Positions 1 to 6,152 of a stretch of 23,872 nt of DNA are shown piece by piece. The stretch lies in contig JANNRA010000140.1 in NCBI GenBank assembly GCA_031401035.1, forward strand, positions 1 to 23,872. Direction: 5' to 3'. The notes beneath the pieces were generated by a model. That model did not search any database, was not told the DNA's origin, and saw nothing but the letters and a program-made list of their open reading frames with translations. How positions within the stretch are numbered: the first letter of the stretch is position 1; each line of letters starts with the position of its first letter. Origin of the DNA: JANNRA01 sp031401035. GTDB taxonomy: Bacteria > Desulfobacterota > Binatia > HRBIN30 > CADEER01. Both the position numbers and the translations under genes were made by a program.

Positions 1-136
1 TGATCGAGAACGAGATGGCGAAGTTCGAGAAGCCGCCCATCTCGCGGTACAGTTGCTGCGCGTACCCCAGGGCATGCAGGTCGCGCATGTCCTGCCGGAT
101 CAGCTCCGCGCGGCGCGCGTCGTCGGGTGTGCTCAC
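1..136 (-). CDS. APC-family amino acid permease, N-terminal fragment
   Basis: The minus strand opens with a GTG at 134-136 and stays open to the window edge, giving 45 codons. The peptide ends in GGFSNFAISFSI, preceded by LGYAQQLYREM. That arrangement, a short hydrophilic start, then LGY-x-Q-x-L-x-R-x-M, then FSNFAISFSI at the start of the first membrane helix, is typical of amino acid/polyamine transporters of the APC superfamily (the eukaryote-type amino-acid permease branch). Its substrate cannot be told from this piece. The gene is divergent from the secreted-protein gene at 358. I see no strong ribosome site before the GTG. The rest lies outside the window, so function beyond family is not supported. 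Confidence 0.72.
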   Translation of the reverse strand, partial: MSTPDDARRAELIRQDMRDLHALGYAQQLYREMGGFSNFAISFSI

Positions 137-301
137 GGACCGGCCGTCCCGGTGCGCAGCGATGGCACAGGGCGGCTCCGCCGTCCATCGGCAGCAATCG
201 TCCGCATCTTCGTGCGCGATTCGGCGCAGGCGCCTGGGGCGGATGACGCGATGCGTGCGACGCCCGCGGCGGCGGCGGCAGCCGGCCGCCGCCGCCGCGG
301 T

Positions 302-319
302 CTGGCACGGCGCGTGCCT
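302..319 (+). promoter_or_regulatory. Sigma-54 (-24/-12) type promoter of the 358-1077 gene
   Basis: The stretch CTGGCACGGCGCGTGCCT matches the sigma-54 consensus TGGCACG-N4-TTGCW at 10 of 12 defined positions. GG (304-305) and GC (316-317) are exactly 10 nt apart. The predicted transcript start, near 329, leaves a leader of about 29 nt before the ATG at 358. An upstream in-frame ATG at 331 would sit at the transcript start, which argues against its use. The element is also palindromic (GGCAC-N5-GTGCC), so an operator for a dimeric regulator is an alternative. Nearly the same sequence precedes the related gene at 6153. Confidence 0.68.
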
Positions 320-357
320 CTACGCCGGGCATGTCTGAATTCACCAGAGGAGAGAAC

Positions 358-1077
358 ATGCGCAGGAACAGGAACAGAGGATTGGGGCAGGTGGTTGGTG
401 CCATGGCGCTGGCCGCAGTGCTGGCGGCGCCGGTGTGGGGTCGTGGCGGCAGCGACGATCCGGCCGGCGACGACCGCGGCGGTGGTGGTGGGGCGGCGAC
501 GTGCGCGGTGCGCACGGTCGCCGAGTTGGTCGCTCCCACTGGGCTGGACGCCGACGGCACGGCGCGGGCCCGCTGGCGGCAGGATGCGCGTTGCCGCGCC
601 GACTTCGGCGTCGAGCTCGAGGACGTGCCGCTGGGTGACTACGCGCTGCTGGTCGGCGGCGTCGTGCGCGGTCTCATCGTCGTCGTCGCCGACCCGACCG
701 GCGGCACGCGCGGCGAGATCGAGTTCGAGGCGATCGACGACACTCCGCACCCGCTGACGCTGGACTTCGATGCGCTCGGCGCCGTGGTCGAGATCCGCGC
801 CGGCGGCGCGACCTGGTTCGCCGACGTCTTCGACGGCAGCGCCGCGCCGCCGCCGGCGGCGACCGCCACCGCCGTACGCACGCGCACCGCCGCGCCGACC
901 ATCCGCACCACGCCGACGGCGCTGCGCACGCCGGCCGTCACCCGCACCCTCGCCCCCACCCGCACCGCAACGCGGCCGCGCGTGACGCGCACCGCGACCC
1001 CTGCGCGCACGCGTACCGGCTCCTCCGGCAGCAGTTCGCGCTCGTCCGGCTGGACCGCCTGGGGCTGGGGCCGCTGA
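358..1077 (+). CDS. Secreted protein with one Cys-paired repeat module and a Thr/Arg-rich tail
   Basis: This encodes 239 residues; the start at 358 is chosen because AGAGGAGAG lies just upstream. Residues 10-28 form a signal-peptide-like hydrophobic segment. A Gly/Asp linker follows (30-47), then one module (about 48-160). The module contains C49 and C79, VELEDVPLGDY (85-95), a VGGVVRG turn, a GEIEFE strand and LTLDFD (133-138). The same module occurs four times in the protein at 6153-7595, and in two of those copies the Cys pair is also 30 residues apart. Residues 165-222 are low-complexity Thr/Arg/Pro/Ala, and the end is Ser- and Trp-rich. I do not recognise a named family. A secreted or surface protein with a beta-rich, disulfide-stabilised domain is the likely form. 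The sensor kinase gene follows after 63 nt. Confidence 0.75.
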   Translation: MRRNRNRGLGQVVGAMALAAVLAAPVWGRGGSDDPAGDDRGGGGGAATCAVRTVAELVAPTGLDADGTARARWRQDARCRADFGVELEDVPLGDYALLVGGVVRGLIVVVADPTGGTRGEIEFEAIDDTPHPLTLDFDALGAVVEIRAGGATWFADVFDGSAAPPPAATATAVRTRTAAPTIRTTPTALRTPAVTRTLAPTRTATRPRVTRTATPARTRTGSSGSSSRSSGWTAWGWGR

Positions 1078-1086
1078 GCAAACCCA

Positions 1087-1117
1087 GGAGGGCGGCGCCC
1101 AGGGGGCGGCGCCCTCC
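1087..1117. repeat. GC-rich inverted repeat between secreted-protein and kinase genes
   Basis: GGAGGGC (1087-1093) pairs with GCCCTCC (1111-1117). Inside, the 11-mer GGGCGGCGCCC occurs twice (1090-1100 and 1104-1114). It may act as an attenuator or terminator between the 358 gene and the kinase. The same GGAGGGCGCC-type sequence recurs in longer form near 21179-21261. There is no T-tract, so intrinsic termination is uncertain. Confidence 0.45.
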
Positions 1118-1140
1118 GACAGGCCGGCGCGCCGCTGGGC

Positions 1141-3585
1141 ATGGTTTCGCGGCCACGTCGCGTGCTACCTCCGGCGGCGGCCGTGCTGCAGCACTTCGAC
1201 ACCCGCTGGCAGAAGGTGCTCTTCACCGCCTGCCTTGCCGCTTCCGTTGCCATGGTCGTGGTGGCGCTGGCCTCGCTCGGCCGGCAGATCGGCGCGCCGT
1301 CGCCGGGCTTCCTGGTCTGGAGCAACCTGGTGGTGCCGGCGGTCGGCGGCCGCGACTGGCCGGGCGCCGGCGCCGGCGTGCCGCTGCGCGCCGTGCTGAC
1401 GCAGGTCGACGGGGTGCCGGTGCGCGATGCCGCGGCGCTGCGCGCCCGCCTCGCCGCGCTGCCGCCGGGCACGCCGGTGCGCTACGGCTTCGTGCACGAC
1501 GGCCACGCCGTCGAGGCGACAGTGCCGCTGACGCGGCTGCGCTGGAGCGCCATGCTGCCGGTGGCGCTCCCGTATCTGCTCATCGGAGTGGCCTTCACCG
1601 CCACCGGGCTGCTGGTCTTCTACTTTCGCCCCGAGCTGCCCGCCGCGCACGCGGGCCTGGCGCTCGGCATGGCGCTCGGCGGGACGCTGATCCTGGCGCT
1701 CGACACACTGTCGTCCTTCTGGCTGCAGCGCCTCTACTTCCTCTGCGAATCGATGGTGCCGTCGGCGCTGCTGCACTTTGCGCTCTGCTTTCCGGAGCCG
1801 AAGCAGGTGGTGCGGCGCCACCCCTGGCTGGTGTGGCTGGCCTACGTTCCCGGTCTGGCGCTGGGCGCGGCACAGAACGCCTTTCTCAGCGGCGCGCCGC
1901 TGCGCCACCTACAGGCCAATGACTGGGTGTACGCCGGCATGGCGCTGGCGGGTATCGCCTCGATCGCCTCGCTGGCGCACGCCTTTCGCACCTCGGCCAG
2001 TCCGCTGGCGCGCCAGCGCGCCAAGGTCGTCGGCGGCGGTGTCGTCCTGGCGGCGTTGGTGCCGAGCCTGGTGCTGCTGGCGGTGGTGGGCGCCGGCATG
2101 GACATCCCGATCAACTTCGTCGTGCCGTTCTTCCTCGTCTACCCGCTGTCGATCGCCTACGCGGTGGCGCGCCACGATCTGTTCGAGGTGGATCGCTATC
2201 TGCGCCTCGGCGTCGTCTACGGCGCCCTGACCGTTCTCGTCTTCGCCACCTATGCCGGACTGACGCTCGCCTTCGAGCGCTGGAGCGGCACCGAGCGCCG
2301 CATTCCGGACGCCGCCATCCCGATCTACCTGATGGCGCTGCTGCTGCTCTTCGAGCCGGCGCGGGCGCGCATCCAACGCCTCGTCGATCGCCTGTTCTTC
2401 CGCGAGCGCTACAGCTATCGCGCCACCGTCGAGGCGACCAGCCGCGCCCTGGCGGCGATGCTCGACACCGACCGCATCGCCGCGGTGCTGCTCGAGACGC
2501 TGACCGAGGTGATGGCGATCGAGTGGGGCGCGTTGACCGTGCTCGACGAGGATCCGGCCCCTCCACGCCACTTCGCTCGGCCGCCCGGCGGCGCCGCCGC
2601 CGCCCTGCCCGCACCGCTGCTCGCCGCGGCGCTGGCGACGCGCCGGCTGCACACCGTCTACGACCAACGCCGCGGCGGCACCGGCGCGGCGGCGCTGGCG
2701 GCGAGCGGCGCCGCCCTGTTGGTCCCGGCCTGGTTCGAGCAGCGCCCGGTGGCGCTGCTGGCGCTCGGCGGGCGCAAGTCGGGTGCGGCCTACACCGCCG
2801 ACGACCTCGACCTGATCCAGACCCTGGCGAACCAGGCGGCGCTGGCGCTGCAGAACGCCCGCGCCACCGAGGAGCTGCGCCGCGCCCAGCAGGATCTGGT
2901 GCGTTCGGAGCGCCTCGCCGCCGTCGGCGAGCTGTCGGCGGCGGTGGCGCACGGCATCCGCAACCCCCTCGCCGGCATCCGCGCCGCCGCCCAGGTGGCG
3001 CGCGAGGAGCCCGAGGAGGCGGCGACGGTGCGCGAGAGCCTCGACGACATCATCAACGAGACCGATCGCCTCGAGCACCGCGTCCGCACCCTGCTCGATT
3101 TCGCCCGCCCCTTCGAGCCGACGCTGCACCGCGGCGACCTCAACGCGCTGGTCACCGAGGCGGCGGCGTCGCTGCGCCGCCGCGTGCCGCCCGGCGTGTC
3201 CCTCACGTGCGCGCTGGCCGCCGTCCTGCCGGCGGTGGCGTTCGACGCCGTGCAACTCACCGAGGTGATCGAGGCCCTGGCGGTGAACGCGATGGAGGCG
3301 ATGAACGGCGCCGGCGCCCTGACCATCGCGACGCGCGGCGCGGCGAACGGCGCCGGCGGCGTCGAGCTGGTGGTCAGCGACACCGGGCCCGGCATGGACG
3401 CCGCGCAGCAACGCCGCATCTTCGAACTCTTCTACACCAGCAAGGCGTCGGGCACGGGCATCGGCCTGGCGACGGTGAAACGACTCGTCGATCGCCACGG
3501 CGGCAGCATCAGCGTCGTCAGTCAGCCCGGTGCGGGCGCGGCCTTCATCGTCGCCCTGCCGGCGGCGCATGGCGAACGCGGCTAG
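1141..3585 (+). CDS. Membrane sensor histidine kinase with PDZ-like and GAF domains
   Basis: This encodes 814 residues. A first membrane helix (about 26-47) is followed by a PDZ-like extracytoplasmic segment (about 55-132, with LTQVDGVPVRDAAALRARL). A block of further membrane helices (about 136-405) comes next and ends in the ARHDLFEVDRYLR linker common in multi-helix kinases. A GAF-like domain (about 430-575) precedes the HisKA region, with H604 in AVAHGIRNPL. The ATPase domain has N716, the G1 box DTGPGMD (747-753), FELFYTS and the G2 box GTGIGL (771-776). It should autophosphorylate and pass phosphate to a response regulator. The nearest candidate is the sigma-54 activator at 7721-9091. 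The residue after the phospho-His is Gly rather than the usual Glu/Asp. No clear ribosome site precedes the ATG, so the start is less certain. Confidence 0.9.
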   Translation: MVSRPRRVLPPAAAVLQHFDTRWQKVLFTACLAASVAMVVVALASLGRQIGAPSPGFLVWSNLVVPAVGGRDWPGAGAGVPLRAVLTQVDGVPVRDAAALRARLAALPPGTPVRYGFVHDGHAVEATVPLTRLRWSAMLPVALPYLLIGVAFTATGLLVFYFRPELPAAHAGLALGMALGGTLILALDTLSSFWLQRLYFLCESMVPSALLHFALCFPEPKQVVRRHPWLVWLAYVPGLALGAAQNAFLSGAPLRHLQANDWVYAGMALAGIASIASLAHAFRTSASPLARQRAKVVGGGVVLAALVPSLVLLAVVGAGMDIPINFVVPFFLVYPLSIAYAVARHDLFEVDRYLRLGVVYGALTVLVFATYAGLTLAFERWSGTERRIPDAAIPIYLMALLLLFEPARARIQRLVDRLFFRERYSYRATVEATSRALAAMLDTDRIAAVLLETLTEVMAIEWGALTVLDEDPAPPRHFARPPGGAAAALPAPLLAAALATRRLHTVYDQRRGGTGAAALAASGAALLVPAWFEQRPVALLALGGRKSGAAYTADDLDLIQTLANQAALALQNARATEELRRAQQDLVRSERLAAVGELSAAVAHGIRNPLAGIRAAAQVAREEPEEAATVRESLDDIINETDRLEHRVRTLLDFARPFEPTLHRGDLNALVTEAAASLRRRVPPGVSLTCALAAVLPAVAFDAVQLTEVIEALAVNAMEAMNGAGALTIATRGAANGAGGVELVVSDTGPGMDAAQQRRIFELFYTSKASGTGIGLATVKRLVDRHGGSISVVSQPGAGAAFIVALPAAHGERG

Positions 3586-3602
3586 CGCCGATCCATCCAG
3601 GG

Positions 3603-5372
3603 TTACTGGCAGCGCGTAGCGGTTCCGGCGGCGTTGGCTTCGCAGGCCAGCGGGGCGGCGAAACGGCTGCTGCCGATGTCGACGGCGAGGGTGATGGGAT
3701 CTGCGCTGGCGTCGACCGGCAGCGTCAGGTCGCTGACCGCGGCGCGCATCGAGTAGCGACCGCCGCCGCGCGCCACGATCACCAGCGCCAGGCGGCCGGG
3801 GATGCCGGCCGGGTCGCGGAAGGTGAAGCGCCTGCCGCGGGCGAGCATCGCTGCTGGCGCCAGGGTGCGGTCGTACAGCGACTGGGCGCCGCTGCTGAGC
3901 TGGACGCGGACGCCGACGGCATGCGGATCGAGGCCGGTCGCGGCGACCGTGCCGAGCACGGTGAGGCGGTCGCCGCCGCCCGCTTTGAATCGCAGCTTGG
4001 CCTTGGCCGTGGTGAACGGGCCGGGCGCCGGAGCGGCGCCGCCGAGATCGACGCGCAGCAGCGCGGTCGGGGCGCCGCCGGTGCTGGCGATGAGATCGGC
4101 CAGGCCGCCGCCGTCGCCGGCCGCGCCGGCGTCGTCGAGCGTCAGCAGCACCACCTCGGCGTCGTCGAACGTGACGGTTTCGCGGCTGGTGTCGGCGTCG
4201 CTGTCCGGTGCCAGCAGCGCCAGCCCGGGGCCGGCCCGCAACTCGACCACCATCGGCGCGGCGGCGGGATCGGTCGGGTTGCCGAGGCGGTCGGCGGGGA
4301 ACAGCGCCAGCGTGACACCGTTGCCGGCACCGTCGTCGGCGAGGGGCAGGGCGGTGATGCTCTCGACCGGCAGGCGGGCGCCGCCGGCGCCGACCGCCGG
4401 CAGCACGCGCCGGGTCAGGCTGGCCGTGAAGGCGGTGTCGAGCGGGCGCGCCAAGGCGGCGCCGACGGCGGCACCGGCGCGCGCCTGCAGGAGGTCGACC
4501 GAGACGCTGCTGCCGTCGAGCGGGATGGCGAAGGGGTCGCCGGGCGCCACGTCGCCGGGGGCGGGTACGAACCAGCGATTCGCATCGACCTCGAGTTCGA
4601 TGTCGACCAGGTACTCGGGATCGGGCGGCGGCGGGTTGTTGCCGGTGATGCGCGTGATGTCGACCGGCGGCAGCAACGGCAGCAGTGTCGCCACCAGCGG
4701 ACCGTCGAGGTAGATCGGCGCGCTCGGTCCGGTCAGCGCCGCGGCCGTCAGGACGACGCCGAGGCCGCCGGCGCTGGCCGGCGCGCCGAGCGAGACGGCG
4801 ATGTCGCCGCTTGCCGCGCCGCCGGTGAGCAGGGCGACCTGGCGGCCGATCGGCGTCAGCGCCTCCTGCAGCTCGAGTTCGGCGTCGGCGTCGCCGTCGG
4901 CCGAGCGCGGACCGACGAAGCCGTCGCCGTCGAGGTCGGCGTAGGCGAGCACCAGCGCGCCGCGCCCGTTCAGCTCCGGGCCGGTGAGCGGATGCCCTGC
5001 CGCCGGCGTCGCGGCGCCGTCGGACAGCGCCAGCTGAAAGAACGCGTCGCTGCCATCGCCGGTCGGCGCGCCGCCGGCGATGAGCACCGGCGCCGACGCC
5101 ACGCCGGCCGCCGCTGCCGGGAAGGCGTCGGCGAAGGCGACGCTGCGGATGACGAGGTCGACATCGCCGCGCGTGCCGGGCTGGACGACGTCGTCGCCGC
5201 CGCCCCAGCGCTCGTCCGCGCCCGGGTACAGCAGCGGCGCCCCGGGCAGGACGACGTATGGCTGGCCGCTGAGCGGATCGATCGGGTCGCCGCTGAACAC
5301 CGGCTGCGCCAGCGCCCGCGCCGCCAGGCACACGGCGCCGAGCTGCAGCGCCAGCCGCCCGCCGCGCCTCAT
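3603..5372 (-). CDS. Large secreted protein of unknown function
   Basis: This encodes 589 residues with a signal peptide at about 5-22 (LALQLGAVCLAARALAQ). The mature protein is acidic, Ala/Gly/Pro-rich and looks beta-rich. It has a calcium-loop-like DLDGDG at 146-151 followed by an Asp/Glu-rich stretch, and two Cys near the C-terminus (CEANAAGTATRC). No catalytic motif, membrane helix after the signal, or sorting signal is visible. Its start codon overlaps the stop of the upstream gene (ATGA at 5369-5372), so the two are probably translated together, perhaps as partners. It converges with the kinase gene, with 17 nt between the stops. Expression is likely from the sigma-54 type promoter at 5924-5940. 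I do not recognise the family. Confidence 0.75.
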   Translation of the reverse strand: MRRGGRLALQLGAVCLAARALAQPVFSGDPIDPLSGQPYVVLPGAPLLYPGADERWGGGDDVVQPGTRGDVDLVIRSVAFADAFPAAAAGVASAPVLIAGGAPTGDGSDAFFQLALSDGAATPAAGHPLTGPELNGRGALVLAYADLDGDGFVGPRSADGDADAELELQEALTPIGRQVALLTGGAASGDIAVSLGAPASAGGLGVVLTAAALTGPSAPIYLDGPLVATLLPLLPPVDITRITGNNPPPPDPEYLVDIELEVDANRWFVPAPGDVAPGDPFAIPLDGSSVSVDLLQARAGAAVGAALARPLDTAFTASLTRRVLPAVGAGGARLPVESITALPLADDGAGNGVTLALFPADRLGNPTDPAAAPMVVELRAGPGLALLAPDSDADTSRETVTFDDAEVVLLTLDDAGAAGDGGGLADLIASTGGAPTALLRVDLGGAAPAPGPFTTAKAKLRFKAGGGDRLTVLGTVAATGLDPHAVGVRVQLSSGAQSLYDRTLAPAAMLARGRRFTFRDPAGIPGRLALVIVARGGGRYSMRAAVSDLTLPVDASADPITLAVDIGSSRFAAPLACEANAAGTATRCQ

Positions 5373-5887
5373 GGCAGCGTCACCGCGATCGCGTTGCTGA
5401 GGAAGGCATCGCCCTCGAGGATCGCGTAGGCGACGGCCGTCGCGGCCCCCGCGCTGAAGCCCGGCGGCAGCACGACGCTGAGCGACGACGGCGTCAGCGT
5501 CACCAGCCGTGCCGGCGGCGGCGCCGGCGCTCCCAGTCCGAGCAGCGCCGGCAGTTCCGCCGGCGCCAGGCCCCCGGCGAGCAGCGCGGCGCTGCCGCTG
5601 ACCGCGGCGCCGGTGATCGGCAGGCGGACGAACTGCGTGCCCTGAAAAATGACGACGCCGGCGGGGAAGCTGAACTGCAGCGAGTCGTCGAACTGCAGGC
5701 TGCCCTGCAGCCGCACCAGCACCGCGCCGCCGCTCGCCGCCGCCTCGGCGCTGCTCAGGGCCAACGTCGGGTCGGTCCCGGCGGCGTCCACTCGATGGCC
5801 GGCCGTCAGCAGGACGGCGACCAGTGCTAGCAGCGCGGTGCGCTGCCGGGCCGTGGCGCGGTGGCTGGCGTCGAAGCAAACGAACAT
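5369..5887 (-). CDS. Small secreted protein, first gene of a two-gene unit
   Basis: This encodes 172 residues from the ATG at 5885-5887. A hydrophobic signal (about 17-35, TALLALVAVLLTAG) is followed by a mature part of about 135 residues. That part is rich in Ala, Leu and small residues, with alternating hydrophobic strands (for example SGGAVLVRLQGSLQFDDSLQF, split here as 52-64 and 65-72) and a proline-rich turn near 120-126. The pattern suggests a small beta-sandwich, but I cannot name a family. A GTG at 5909-5911 is an alternative start, but it would lie only about 3 nt from the predicted transcript start, so the ATG is preferred. Its stop overlaps the start of the 589-residue secreted protein. 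Confidence 0.68.
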   Translation of the reverse strand: MFVCFDASHRATARQRTALLALVAVLLTAGHRVDAAGTDPTLALSSAEAAASGGAVLVRLQGSLQFDDSLQFSFPAGVVIFQGTQFVRLPITGAAVSGSAALLAGGLAPAELPALLGLGAPAPPPARLVTLTPSSLSVVLPPGFSAGAATAVAYAILEGDAFLSNAIAVTLP

Positions 5888-5923
5888 GGGGCTTGGTGGA
5901 GTAGACCTCACGGTGCAGTGCTG

Positions 5924-5940
5924 AAGCAAGGTGCGTACCG
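5924..5940 (-). promoter_or_regulatory. Sigma-54 type promoter of the minus-strand secreted pair
   Basis: Read on the minus strand, CGGTACGCACCTTGCTT matches TGGCACG-N4-TTGCW at 10 of 12 positions, with GG and GC exactly 10 nt apart. The predicted transcript start is near 5914, giving a leader of about 27 nt to the ATG at 5887. Unlike the other two promoters it is not palindromic, which favours sigma-54 over a common palindromic operator as the shared feature. Confidence 0.62.
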
Positions 5941-5992
5941 CCGCCGCGGCGGGCCGGCCGCACGGCGCGGCGGACTGCGCCGCGGCAGCGCC

Positions 5993-6031
5993 TGGGGGAG
6001 AAGCCCCAAGGGTGCGGGGGGATATGCCCCA
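5993..6031. promoter_or_regulatory. Two tandem GGGG-N6-CCCC palindromes, possible activator sites
   Basis: TGGGGGAGAAGCCCCA (5993-6008) and GGGGGATATGCCCCA (6017-6031) both follow GGGG-N6-CCCCA, with centres 23 bp apart, about two helical turns. They lie 53-91 bp from the minus-strand promoter at 5924-5940 and 52-90 bp from the plus-strand promoter at 6082-6099. That is a plausible position for a shared enhancer of an NtrC-type activator. No full copy is seen before the 302-319 promoter, only a TGGGGCGGATG half-like sequence near 237-247. Confidence 0.42.
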
Positions 6032-6081
6032 GCCGGTACCTCCGGGCCGTCGCCGCCGCGGTCCGGGCGACGCGGCCGCCG

Positions 6082-6099
6082 CTGGCACGATGCGTGCCT
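6082..6099 (+). promoter_or_regulatory. Sigma-54 (-24/-12) type promoter of the four-repeat gene
   Basis: CTGGCACGATGCGTGCCT differs from the promoter at 302-319 by only two bases and matches the sigma-54 consensus at 10 of 12 defined positions. GG (6084-6085) and GC (6096-6097) have the required 10-nt spacing. The predicted start near 6109 leaves a leader of about 44 nt to the ATG at 6153. Confidence 0.7.
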
Positions 6100-6152
6100 T
6101 AGCGACGGACGACCCGCCACGCCGGCGGGCGAACTCCAGGGAGGACATGCGC

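Noticed and set aside
331..357. Upstream ATG at 331 as the start of the single-module protein
   Set aside because: It would fall at the predicted transcript start, while the ATG at 358 has a strong ribosome site.
1909..5331. A minus-strand open frame of over 1100 codons opposite the kinase and in an alternative frame of the secreted gene
   Set aside because: It is low-complexity Arg/Gly/Ala sequence, while the kinase frame shows clear HisKA and ATPase motifs.
2523..5429. A plus-strand open frame of about 970 codons
   Set aside because: It overlaps the kinase in another frame and lies opposite the secreted pair; it has no recognisable domain.
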